A stretch of DNA of 64,000 nucleotides from Aphanomyces cochlioides (Eukaryota; Oomycota; Saprolegniomycetes; Saprolegniales; Verrucalvaceae). This document shows, one piece after another, positions 33,584 to 44,221 of the stretch; position 1 is the stretch's first letter, and the number at the start of each line of letters is the position of its first letter. The stretch covers positions 3,286,001-3,350,000 of the forward strand of contig JAHQRK010000006.1 in NCBI GenBank assembly GCA_019828595.1. The letters are read 5' to 3'. The notes under the pieces were generated by a model. It made no database searches. It saw only the letters and a list, made by a program, of their open reading frames with translations, and was not told the origin of the DNA. Both the position numbers and the translations under genes were made by a program.

Positions 33584-34374
33584 TGATGTCGATACGAATT
33601 TTTTTGTTATGATAATATTAATATATAAAATTTGTATATATTATACTTTCGGTGGAATCGAACCCTTGATTAATTGTAAAATGACCAGTAGCTTAAAATT
33701 TGCAGTTGCGCCGGCTTACGTAGGACGTAAAGTCATAGACCCGTGATTACCACCACAGCAACAGGGGAGTAGGTAAAGGCAGTCAGTTGATTGCCGCCGT
33801 GTGTGTAACACACGCTATAAGCATGATTACTCTGCTTGGCGACGGGGCCACATCCTCTACTTTTTAAATATTTACTAGATGGTCTCTCGGATAGGATTAC
33901 CTGTTAGAATTTATCATTTTTGTATTTTGATGTTATGAGCGGAAACGACGTATAATAAAATAATTTGCAAAATAAAATTCTATTTCGAAAGTGACATGAA
34001 TAAAAATATTTGGGTGAGCTATCAGCGGCTAAAACAGCAGAATGAACTTCGTAGTACATGAACCAATCAAAATACAAATCTCTGATGTAATTCGAAGCGC
34101 TGAGTATGCCTTACTAACTGTAGACTATGGTGAGACCTTTCTCACCCGGTCTTCACCAAGCTTTAACAAGAAAGTTGAGAAATGCTATTTCCAGATTAGA
34201 GTAAGACAACTAAGTATTACATCTAAAATTCTTGAGAGTACTCTTGACTGAAGTCAATCCACTGTCAATACTAAGACGTGTTTGACGTTGTTGACGACTG
34301 CGTTGACGACGCAACATGACAGCATTGACTTTCTCAGCTTGCATGGAGTGGTAACGAGAGAGCGAGCGTCGGTA
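33584..34374. other. no recognised gene
   Basis: AT-rich spacer. It holds a B-box-like GGTTCGATTCC on - at 33654-33664, but I could not build a tRNA around it. Confidence 0.4.
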
Positions 34375-36631
34375 TTACATACCGTCTTCGCTACGAATAT
34401 GATGTAGAGAAGTATGATAGTTGGTCAGCGCAAATGACAAGCGTTGAATTTTGTCGTACTTGCCCTCGGACCACTTGAAGGTAGTCATCGATATCTTCCA
34501 CAGGCTGCATGTACGGCCGAACATATTCTCGACTATGACGCGATCGGACGATACACGACCGTTTCGTTCGACGTCATGGTGAGTCAGCAATCCATTGAGA
34601 GGCTTCTTGAATCGGAAACTGCGAGCAACGTCATCCACGCCTTCATAACCCTTGTCTTGGAGGACGGCCCAGTGCTGGGGATAAGTTGTCGCGCCTTCAC
34701 CTGAGTTGTCCAGAGACAACTCAGCGCCACTTTTCAGCAATAGCGCATTATGACTGACTCGGTTCATCATGAAAATAGAGATATCAGAAACAGTACCAGG
34801 ATAGTGTTTCGTCATCATGACGTATTGTCCATCAGGCGTCACAGAGGTTTCGACCTTGAAGCCATACATCTTGTGTTTCGTAAAGAAGTAGCGTTAGGCA
34901 TCAATGAAACTTCCTAGTCAAATGACTGTCATTTTCAATGTTGTTGACAACTCACCAGTTGGACGATTAGCCGGTTGGAATTTCAGGTCAGCAGCATAGG
35001 TCCCCCGGGTAGTGACGGAACTGCTTGCCTTGTTGACGAAGATCAGTCATAGTGACTTTCTTGACGAAGTGACTAGTCATGACAGGCTCACGACGTCAAT
35101 AATTCGCGACATCATTCGCTCAAACGTTGGTGTCCTCATTTCAAAATCCAAAGCGTGCTTCTCCCATGACTGATAATGCTTCATGACTGAAAGCAGCATA
35201 AAAAACGCATATTTCGAACTTGTTTGATTGCGACGTCCACGGCCTTGGTACCAAAGTTCGTTCACGTCAGGCTCACATATCGACCAGAGGATACAGAGCC
35301 CTGGTAAAAATACACGTACAGTTGTACTTGCACTTTAGAGTCATCCAACTATGTGCTGTATAAATTAATCTAATATACGTTATGGAGGGGAAAAAGGGTC
35401 GATGTGAAGGCTTATGAATTGCATTCTTATTATGGCAAGCAGCATCAAAATTGTCAAGACTCGCCGCCGCTATGTTCTCGACAAAAAGCGGAACATTCTC
35501 TCAACACAACGTCTGTGCTACAACTACTAGACATGGGAGTGATGGGTCCCTTCAAAGCCAATATGAGGAATATATGGCTGCAAGAAGCCAACCACCCCTC
35601 CAGTGCTGGGGAAAAAAGAATGGCCTCTATCAAAAGAGCCATTCAAGCTTGGGAAGAAATTTCCCCCGAGATTATTCGAAAAGTATTCGAAAAGGCTACA
35701 CCAAGACGTACCTAGATGTGGCTAGCTTTGATAATGAGCTGTCCGATTTGTTTTTCACCTGCCCTTATGAAGAACCTGTATTTCTCCATTGCATGATGTA
35801 GGACTGAGATTCAGCACAGTATGGCTGACGCGGTGCGGTGCATGAACTTCCTCTCTATTCCCCTACATCATGTCTGTAGGAAACCATTGAATCTCGATAA
35901 GGGCAGTTGAAAAACATGGACTGTCATGTTGAAGTCAAATTGGATAATAAATTACAATATAACCTGGATGTCTACATAGTTTAATCAAGTCATATTTTCT
36001 TGTAGTTATTTTGTTTTTACATGGAGCTCATTCTTTCCGGACATCCACTCTAACAGTGAATACAGATCATATATTTAAGTTTTGGATGAAATAAGCTTAT
36101 GAACGTATCACTGAAAGCATTTGAAGCTCACTTTTAGAAACAACATATTCAGTATAAAATATATTATTTTATACAGGTCTTTCTAAAATTGATATGTGGT
36201 AAAACTTTCCATTTGGCCAATCAAATCGTAGTACAACTCTACGTGTATTTTTTACCAGGGCTCTGTATTGAACTCAGTCATAATGAAATTCGTCATCGTG
36301 GGTGGAGCATTTGACCCACCAAGATCGAGATATCTCGAGATGACAGGTGTGTCAAATTCACCAGGTATGTCATCTTGATCATCTTCATTATCGTCATCGA
36401 TGACGTTCGAGTACATGTCAAAGGAATGTTGGAGGTATTCAGACCGTACGTCGTCTCTTTGGTGGCTTCGACAATTCTATCTGTCCCAGTTGCGATCTTG
36501 TTGCGCACATTCACAGTCTTCTTTCGTCGACTTTTCGGCTTGTCGGGCACTGGAGGAATCATGAGGAATTCTTGACGAATTGTTGGCTGATGTTGAACCC
36601 ACGAGGTATCATACTTTGTCTGCGGCTTCAC
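34375..36631 (-). pseudogene. Harbinger/IS5-like DDE transposase, split by another transposon
   Basis: On -, the N-terminal part lies at 36631-36268 (PPVPDKPKSRRKKTVN, LTHLSSRDISILVG, NFIMTEFN). The reading then stops at an inserted 972-bp element (35294-36265). It resumes at 35291 with LWSICEPDVNELWYQGRGRR and TFERMMSRIID. Further on, after frame breaks around 34870-35077, come MYGFKVETSVTPDG, PQHWAVLQDKGYEGVDDV (second Asp) and VSSDRVIVENMFGRTCSL (Glu). The same blocks occur in order in the + copy at 29403-30635. Removing the insert and one TA makes the N-terminal frame continuous across the junction. Other frame breaks remain, so the gene was dying or dead in any case. Confidence 0.75.
35294..36265. 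mobile_element. pogo/Tc1-type element, 972 bp, with TA duplication
   Basis: The ends are inverted repeats of about 35 bp beginning CAGAGCCCTGGTAAAAA, with one indel in the A-run and one mismatch further in. TA flanks both ends (35292-35293 and 36266-36267), the target duplication of Tc1/mariner/pogo elements. Inside, a frame on + (about 35490-35715) reads NTTSVLQLLDMGVMGPFKAN and RAIQAWEEISPEIIRKVF, the third-Asp block and tail of a pogo-like DDE_1 transposase. The rest of the gene is gone, so this is a non-autonomous derivative. Confidence 0.85.
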
Positions 36632-37339
36632 ACCTCCATGCTTGAACTTTTGTATCGCTGCTGAAGCTTCTTGTGCTCGAACATTTCGCTGGCAATCACT
36701 TTCGACTGCCTCACCTGAAAAAGAACACCTTTCGGCGCGCTGGAGCTGTGATGACTACTCTGTCTTGCCCCGCGTCCTTCAAGGATTAAGTTCTCACAAT
36801 ACTACCAGAGTGGTTTTAACCCATAACATGCATGTATTTTTGGTTTTAGCCAATAATTGTGAAATGTATGTATAACCACTATTATGAAAAAATGTGTTTT
36901 GTCACCAGTATATAGGACCAGACGAAGTATAACTTATCGTTGGTGGAGATAAATTATCAATGTCATTTTCCATGGATATTTTATCCCAAATATCGATAAA
37001 TTATCGTCGAACACTGCAGTCGTGGCTGACGAGAATTTATCGCTGACGGCGATATTTCGTCTGTAGACGTCATTATTGTTGTGGATAGATGATCTTTATC
37101 GCTGAAGGCGATAAGTCATCGACATCTCTTGAAACATGCGATGGAGGCGATGAATCATTTGTCTGGAGATAATTGATGGTCACCTCGCTTAGTCTAGCTA
37201 TATGCATGTGTCGGTACTAAACGGCAAGTGTTCCTGCATCACTTATCACCCAGAAGAAGCTATAGCCGTCGACAGCTTCAGGAACTTCCAAACTTCAGTA
37301 TGATAGCCATTACATGCATTAGCTAGTTCGTCTGCCACT
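36632..37339. other. no gene; two identical-half dyads
   Basis: The N-terminal part of the split Harbinger-like gene may continue on - to about 36720. Further on, TATCGC-N5-GCGATA occurs twice (37038-37054 and 37097-37113) in a stretch rich in TTATC/GATAA. Confidence 0.4.
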
Positions 37340-37940
37340 ATTCCTGTCGATCATGAGAGGAACACCATGAGACTCGGTGTGTCCACGGCACGAAACTTTA
37401 TCCGCGATGACCGGCAGCGAGTTCCCAGCAGAGGCAGGACGATACCATTTATACATTGCGTTCAACTGCCCATGGTGCCATTGTGTTGCATTGACACGAG
37501 CGTTGCTGGGACTAGAAGACGTCGTGTCGATGGATGCTGCACTGCCGACGTGATCGTCGGTGGACCATCCCCCGAGGGACTGACCGTGTTGAATGGACGC
37601 TTCGTGTAGTATGACAGCGCCGCGATGGCCACGGTGAATGGATTCTTGACCGCGCGGCAAATCTACGAACACTACGGCGTCGATCAGCGATCCGTTTCCA
37701 TCTTGCTCGACGTGAAGAGCGAACGCATCGTGAACAATGAATCGTCCGAGATCACATTAGCATGTTTGCAACGGAATTGGCGCCGCGCTTTGGAAATGGC
37801 CGGCAGCTTTATCCTCCCGAACTTGCCGCGGAAATCGACGAGCTCAATGGATGGATCTACTCTCAAGCAACAACGGAGCGCTCATACATCACCTCGGCGG
37901 TTCCTCGCATTTGGTGTCTCCAAATGATGCAGTCGTCAGT
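37340..37940 (+). pseudogene. glutathionyl-hydroquinone reductase (Xi-class GST) fragment
   Basis: In changing frames on +: STARNFIRDDRQR, then FPAEAGRYHLYIAFNCPWCH with the catalytic Cys motif (family CPWAHR), ALLGLEDVVSMD, PSPEGLTV, NGFLTARQIYEHYGVD, VSILLDVKSERIVNNESSEI (the hallmark VNNESSEI block), and QLYPPELAAEIDELNGWIYS followed by NNGA. These are the N-terminal thioredoxin-like half and start of the helical half of ECM4/YqjG-type enzymes, which reduce glutathionyl-quinones. There are three or more frame changes and a stop. The C-terminal half is replaced by other sequence. GC content here is higher than in the flanking transposons. Confidence 0.7.
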
Positions 37941-38059
37941 CGACTCAAGCCGTTCGTCTCGCAACAAGTCCCAGAGGACGCTCAGAGCAGTCTTCCTTTT
38001 TCCGGCGTCGCTGTTCTCTCGTACCGACCGCCAGTTAGACGGTTGCTGGCGGTAGCAGA

Positions 38060-38400
38060 ACGCTGTAGCGCTCTTCAAATTGAAAGCTTTGGAGTTGTGG
38101 TTGGTACTGCCGCCTGCTTCAGCACAGAGGCAAGCGATTGACGACGATCAAATCCCCAAAGCTGGCAATGCACGCATCTTCCTTGGGACTTATCAATGCA
38201 TTGAGTCTCCAGTCGCTGTGACTTGCTTGGACGTGGAGTTGAAAACCGGCGAGACGTTCACGTACGACACGGCTGGCCACCAGTGTGCTGGGCATTCGTG
38301 TATGAAGGAGCCGTCGATTTCAAGGACAGCCACACGACGGAAGAGCTCCTCATCTTCAGCGACGATGGTCAAGTTGTAACGTTGGAGGCAACAATTGACG
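38060..38400 (+). pseudogene. pirin-like protein, central/C-terminal fragment
   Basis: On +: ALELWLVLPPAS (family QLWVNLPA), DDDQIPKAGNARIFLGTYQ, then TCLDVELKTGETFTYDTAGHQ and, after a frame change near 38290, AFVYEGAVDF, TTEELLIFSDDGQVVTLEA. The order and spacing match the second cupin half of pirins, which are iron-binding nuclear cupin proteins. The N-terminal cupin is absent, and the frame change is a one-step break. It follows the reductase fragment directly on the same strand. Confidence 0.6.
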
Positions 38401-39235
38401 AAGAAGCAATCAGCAAACGCTTCGAGATCCTCAAGAAATGGACCGCATTGCCACATGTCGTCCTTCGAATGGGGACGAAACAAGCAAACACGTGCACTTT
38501 GACGACCAAGGAATTCAAAACGCGCAAGGACAAGGTTTATCATATTATGTCTTCCGCGAACAAGGTACACAGAATTATATATCCTGCATGACGTTGATAT
38601 AGACGAAAGACCAAATTGCAAAGGAAATTTTGGCGTTAGACATCGAAGCGTACAAACAACAGGAGCCGAAACCCGAGGAACACAAAGTGAAACCTCCCTC
38701 CAGCGACGAGGTGGCGCCAGAAGTTCGAAGTGACATTACACTTATCAATGTAAGAATCTCTTGGCTAACTACTGACCAAATATCATAGGCAAAGCTTCGG
38801 CAACTTGCTGCATCTTTCGATCAGGTTTACAGCTATGTTTCTCACTAGGTGAATGAGTATGACGCAACTGTGACTGAAAAATGTGTAGAGAAAACATGCC
38901 AGTCTGCAGCCCGCTGATACAACCAAAGTACGTCGTTGACAATCATATATTAATGATGACAATGTTTCGAAGAAATGCAGTGAGGATGAAGAAGAAACTA
39001 AGGTAGGCTTCGTGATGACTCAACAATGACATCTTTTGTAGTCGAATAACGACGACACGGAGGCCAAACGTTGTGTGCAAGCTGATTGTCAGTGGAAGAA
39101 AGAGTACAACATGGCAATGGTAAGATTATTGTCCAGGTGTCTTTGCTGATTGGAATGTAGGAGAAATACAACAGCCTCCAAGAGGAGTACAATAATTGTC
39201 AAGTACATACGTCAATGTCTCCTTCAATGAGATAA
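38401..39235 (+). CDS. 3' part of an unrecognised intron-containing gene
   Basis: The frame open from the pirin fragment continues to 38564 (KRFEILKKWTALPHVVLR). Further exons follow: 38603-38749 (DQIAKEILALDIEAYKQQ), from 38789 (AKLRQLAASFDQ), one ending at 39002 (EDEEETK), 39042-39119 (EAKRCVQADCQWKKEYNMAM) and 39161-39235 (EKYNSLQEEYNNCQ, stop). The introns 38565-38602, 38750-38788, 39003-39041 and 39120-39160 are 38-41 nt, GT-AG, phase 0, like those of the deacetylase. Between 38825 and 38975 the structure is unclear and holds a stop at 38846, so a break is possible. The protein would be charged, helical and Cys-containing. Function unknown. Confidence 0.45.
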
Positions 39236-39554
39236 ATGAAAAATGGGAAGCGCGTGATGTGGAGAACTTGACGAATGGAACGCCCTCGTAGATAATACAG
39301 GAGATTCAGCCAATCAAATATTTTTCATAATTACTCCTCTGTGATTGGCTAAAATTTCGTTCGCGCCAGAAATTGAAATTAAATACGAGCGTTTCTAAAT
39401 ATTTGAATATCAAGAACGACATCCAATGTCGACACCCTCCAAGACAGCGAAGCAACAATACACGATGAACACGAAGAAGGAAACCTTACTCAAGATCCTG
39501 GAGACAACGATCGCGCAAGTCCAAAGGTAAATCATGATACCGCGACGAACGCTG
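39236..39554. other. no gene seen
   Basis: Spacer. Possible decayed C-terminus of the transposase on -. Confidence 0.35.
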
Positions 39555-40775
39555 CGCTCATGGCTCGAACAGAAGGACGAAATCATATAGTACAACGGCA
39601 ACATCAAGCGCAAGAAGGTGACTCCAGGCGGCCGACCTCCCTTCATGAATCAGATACGGGAAGCTGAACATGCTTGGAAGGGATTAAGGATACAAACCAC
39701 ATGTCTTGAAGCCGCTGACGCAGTTGCTTGAGGTCACCGCAACGTCCCTACTCTTCCTCGCAAGTGAGATTGAAACATCCTTTGAAAGAGAACATGAGTT
39801 CACTTCCACCATATAGGAAAATATGTCTTGCTTGATTCTTCTCTTGAGTGGTCCAAACACAGCGACATTGAGTGGTTGCAAGAGATGGGCCGCATTGGCA
39901 GGGAGACTAACAATAATGATCCCAAGGTTCTTCGCTTCCTCATAGATTTCGTCGGAAAAGTGACCACCATAGCCATCGAAGGTGAGTAATAGAGGCCAAT
40001 GAACAGAAGCAGGAACAGAGGAAACAAACATCGCAAGCCAGAGCTGAAAGATCGTTCTGTTGATGAAGCCACTCTCTGATGCGACGACAAATGTTGGCCC
40101 AAGAGGTTCAGTAACTTCCATGTTGACACGCTGACCAGGGATGATGAACAAAGGTGGAACTACAAAGCCAGCAGCACTCACGCATGCAACGTAGGTCATG
40201 TGGAAAACAGCTGAGAGGGTATGGGCCAAACGTTGCTTGAGCACTTGACTGCAACAACACGCTTGGACTTGCTATACTTCAGATAGCCGCTTTCATCCAT
40301 ATTGAACACACGGTCAGCATCCATCTTGTGAGTGATGATGTGGTAGAGCATGACGTTGAATAGATTGCCAATATTGTTGATGTCCATTGCGTTGCGCACA
40401 CGTGAGATGACTTGTGCAGTACGTGTCGTGGGGATTGGGTGGCGTGCTATGAAGCGATTATACCACCCGTCCGTGACGTACGGGACCGACACAAGAACAC
40501 ATCACGCAGGCCTTCAAGATGATATAGGATCGTGTGACCGGGAAGCCAGATGTCTGCATGGATATGATCCAGGAAACAAGATCGTTCTAAAGAGCAATTG
40601 GCAGTGATCGCTTTGGGCCCATTTGAGTCTTGGCATCCTGGCCAAAATTCCAGCTCTTGGCATATCGAGACAGACTTCGCATTGAAATTCCCGTGGTCGA
40701 TGAGATAGCGCCGGGTTTGATGTTTTGCTGCCACATCTTGAAGGCCGTCGCTACAGCGTCGTCGGTATGTGTCAT
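39555..40775 (-). pseudogene. Tigger/pogo-like DDE_1 transposase, frameshifted
   Basis: On - from 40775: MTHTDDAVATAFKMWQQ, TTGISMRSLSRYAKSW (helix-turn-helix), a break, then VTDGWYNRFIARHPIPTTR (CENP-B-type second HTH), ADRVFNMDESGYLKYSKSKR (first Asp), a frame change near 40240, then PLFIIPGQRVNMEVTE, WPLLLTFDGYGGHFSDEIY (second Asp) and SLPANAAHLLQPLNVAVFGP (the third acidic position reads Asn instead of Asp). The end is GFKTCGLYP. The Asp-to-Asn change alone would abolish catalysis. It differs clearly from the pogo-like gene at 32447, so it is another subfamily. Confidence 0.75.
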
Positions 40776-41445
40776 TTTACAGTACGATGCGTCTCACTGC
40801 AGTATGTTGATATGCTTTGTATAAATTATCAAAGGTTATGAGTTGCCGGCAGTTTTATCAGTCCAAATCCCGCCAAGAATTACCCAATCAAATTTGAATA
40901 TAAAATCGGCCACCATTGGTAAAATCGGCCATTATTGGTCGTTTACGTTGTCACAGTTTTGCATGTATTCTTTGGTTTCTTCCATCACGTGTTCAAAGTT
41001 TCTTCCAAGTTTAAGTTCAAAGTAGATAAACTTATAATTTAGCTTTCAGTTTCATGACAAGGCAGTAGCAAAGGGAATGGTCATGATTAATTTTTCTATT
41101 CGCAAGATGGACATTTTAGAACCCAAAGAAACTTTTGTAGACGTTTAATACACCAACAATCTTGCAATTTAAAAATGTAGTGGTACTTTTTTAAACTTTG
41201 ATGACTCTTAGTGTTTTTTCCAATACCTCCCAGCTCATAGAGTGTTAGGTTTGTATGCATTGAAGAGCGGGCACTACTTCAATTGAACCCCCGCTCATAT
41301 TTTAAATGCATTTAACCCGGATAACATTATCCGGATATTCATAGCGATTGAAGGAGTCATCCGAATACTATCCGGTTGCTTATTTCATAATCCGGTAATT
41401 ATCCGGACGACACCAGAACTTCAATCTGTCGTTTTTAGCAGCATT
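40776..41445. other. no gene; cluster of ATCCGG words
   Basis: AT-rich spacer. Between 41316 and 41406 the word TCCGG (mostly ATCCGG) occurs four times on + and its complement at least once more. Confidence 0.4.
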
Positions 41446-41517
41446 TCCTGAGAACACAATGTGTTCTCAGGATTTTAGAGTGAATGAAATATGTCATATT
41501 TCAGTCACTCTAAAATC
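41446..41517. repeat. two adjoining palindromes
   Basis: Palindrome 1 has 12-bp perfect arms 41446-41457 and 41461-41472 (TCCTGAGAACAC, loop AAT). Palindrome 2 has 23-bp arms 41471-41493 and 41495-41517 with one mismatch (GATTTTAGAGTGA...). They overlap by two bases and stand about 65 bp before the Merlin ATG. Confidence 0.9.
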
Positions 41518-41582
41518 TCTATAAGACTTCAGTTTAGCCCCCGTAAAAGAATCATAACAAGTAATTCACTTTTGAATTTGCA

Positions 41583-42477
41583 ATGGAGTCTTACGACTTA
41601 TCCGACTTGTCGGGATTCTCCCACATGGAGGTCATGCCCGCAACCAGTGATGAAGCACGCACGATTGAATGTTGCATGAAGGTGAGTTCTAAATCATTAT
41701 TGGGCTAACATTCCTCTCATAGGCCGGGCTGCTTAGATGTAGTATGGCATGCCCTAACTGTGCTAATACAATGTCCTTGTCTACCGATAGGAAGTGTTGG
41801 AGATGTCGGCGCGGCTAGTGTGATATTCAGCTGAGCGTACGGGCAAATTCAAAGTTTGCCTAGTCCAACATGGCACTGTGAACGATAGTACGCATCCTCT
41901 TTTATTGGGCGTCAACGAAGGCCTCTAAGGCGTGTATTCAAGTCCATGAAACGGCACCTGCGAGTATCAGTAAGTAGTTCAAGTTTTCTCGCGAGTTTTG
42001 CACCAGCGAAAAAGCGATCATGCATTGTGAAGGTACCTCTGACATTTTATTACATCTCCAATATATTTTCTCACGATATATTAGGTCGGAGTGGTTGGTT
42101 CGATTGTGGAAATTGACGAAACCTCGTTGAGGAAAGAATCGGAATATGGACGCGACACGCAACATCAAGACCGTTGGCTTTTCGGTGGTGTCGATCGTGC
42201 TTAAAAAATTGTTTGGTATACTTACTTACAATGATCGGATACGGGCACGACTTGTTCCAATGATAGCCAATCATACTCGAGAAGGTACGCTTATTCAATC
42301 TATTTTTCCAATGATATTTCAGGAACTTTGATTGTTTCCGACAAGTTTATTGCCTACCTGTCTGCGATCGAGCGCAACACGTTGACGAACATCCTTGAAC
42401 TTGCTCGAATGGGATACTTATATGTAGGTAAACTATTCGAGCAATTTGTGAACCCAGTCAACGGAGCCCACACTCAG
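41583..42477 (+). pseudogene. Merlin (IS1016/ISXO2-like) transposase, broken and truncated
   Basis: Exons with short introns on +: MESYDLSDLSGFSHMEVMP, intron 41683-41722, then the zinc ribbon LLRCSMACPNCAN and CWRCRR. Stops follow in the conserved stretch LSVRANSKFA...IVRILFYWAS. After an intron ending at 42084 comes VGSIVEIDETSLRKESEYGR (first Asp), WLFGGVDR, a frame change, then FGILTYNDRIRARLVPMI, an intron ending near 42321, GTLIVSDKFIAYL (second Asp), and FEQFVNPVNGAHTQ. The family continues after GAHT with N-x-I/V-E, the catalytic Glu, but here the sequence passes into the tandem array at 42478. Merlin is the eukaryotic relative of IS1016. Four or more in-frame stops and one frame change. 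Confidence 0.8.
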
Positions 42478-44035
42478 TGCAAAATTCTGAGCAACTGTGA
42501 TAGAGATTCTATCACGGTTTCTCAACAAACAAATATTGGCAGATATGAAGCTTTTCATTTAGTCGCCAGCATGAAGTCTAACCGAGAAACAAAGATGCTC
42601 TGAATAAATTTAACGTCTAGCACGGATATAAGCTAGGCTAGCTGCAGCAGAACACGACACTTGTTGACGTTTTATGCGCTCACTCGCCTGCTTGTACTGT
42701 TAGCATATGTAAATGTCGAGCACAAAACACAAAGCATTGTGGATATCTTGAAAACTATACGAATAGTCAATTAAGGCATAAACAAAACTGTAGGAGTCAT
42801 AAATAATGATGACGGATGTGATCTCCACACCTTCGCCACTACCTCATAACCCTATAAACTTTTGATGTTGCCAAAGTCTAAAAGAAATCTCGCATCCCCC
42901 TCTACAAGTTGAACAGTAGGTTGTAGGGCAATAATCTATTGAATCAGCCCACGCACAATAAACACCCTCTACAAGGTACATGACTCATTCACTTAGATTG
43001 CAGCGCATGAGTTCGATGTGTCAATATTACATGTACTCTTGTATAGCCGGAGTGAGAAACGGCACAGAACAACGTGAGACAGAAAAGGAAAACTTTCGAT
43101 TACAATTAGCATGAAGGAGGACTAGGCATGATAGTACATGTGCTCTTCATGGGGTTCATGTTGTGTTTTCGTCAAGTCAATCTATTATATTAACTTCCAA
43201 TCATATTGCGTCATTCGGTGTGATAGGAATCATATCACAGTTGCAGTCATTCTATACATCTGCTGCATCTATGATAAAAACACGATCTTTTTGTATTAGA
43301 GTGTGATAGGAAATCTATCACAGTTGCCTGAAAAACATTTTCAAAACAAGTTTTTGACTTGATTTCAGTATACAGATCTGAAATGTGCAAAATTCTGAGC
43401 AACTGTGATAGAGATTCTATCACGGTTTCTCAACAAACAAATATTGGCAGATATGAAGCTTTTCATTTAGTCGCCAGCATGAAGTCTAACCGAGAAACAA
43501 AGATGCTCTGAATAAATTTAACGTCTAGCACGGATATAAGCTAGGCTAGCTGCAGCAGAACACGACACTTGTTGACGTTTTATGCGCTCACTCGCCTGCT
43601 TGTACTGTTAGCATATGTAAATGTCGAGCACAAAACACAAAGCATTGTGGATATCTTGAAAACTATACGAATAGTCAATTAAGGCATAAACAAAACTGTA
43701 GGAGTCATAAATAATGATGACGGATGTGATCTCCACACCTTCGCCACTACCTCATAACCCTATAAACTTTTGATGTTGCCAAAGTCTAAAAGAAATCTCG
43801 CATCCCCCTCTACAAGTTGAACAGTAGGTTGTAGGGCAATAATCTATTGAATCAGCCCACGCACAATAAACACCCTCTACAAGGTACATGACTCATTCAC
43901 TTAGATTGCAGCGCATGAGTTCGATGTGTCAATATTACATGTACTCTTGTATAGCCGGAGTGAGAAACGGCACAGAACAACGTGAGACAGAAAAGGAAAA
44001 CTTTCGATTACAATTAGCATGAAGGAGGACTAGGC

Positions 44036-44221
44036 ATGATAGTACTGCTGGTATGTGCTCTTCATGGGGTTCATGTTGTGTTTTCGTCAAGTCAATCTAT
44101 TATATTAACTTCCAATCATATTGCGTCATTCGGTGTGATAGGAATCATATCACAGTTGCAGTCATTCTATACATCTGCTGCATCTATGATAAAAACACGA
44201 TCTTTTTGTATTAGAGTGTGA
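44036..44221 (+). other. 61-codon frame present in the 915-bp units
   Basis: The frame MIVLLVCALHGVHVVF... resembles a short signal peptide. It occurs in all fifteen long units (44036, 45859, 47683, then every 915 bp to 55918, and 57740, 61380, 63207). In the eight short units a 7-bp deletion (TGCTGGT) shifts the frame to about 21 codons. Copies are identical except one (Phe to Leu at 63337), so conservation cannot be separated from array homogenisation. Probably not a gene. Confidence 0.2.

Noticed and set aside
33654..33664. GGTTCGATTCC on - looks like a tRNA B-box
   Set aside because: The T stem does not pair beyond about three bases and no matching acceptor stem or A-box lies upstream on -. 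It is not a tRNA gene.
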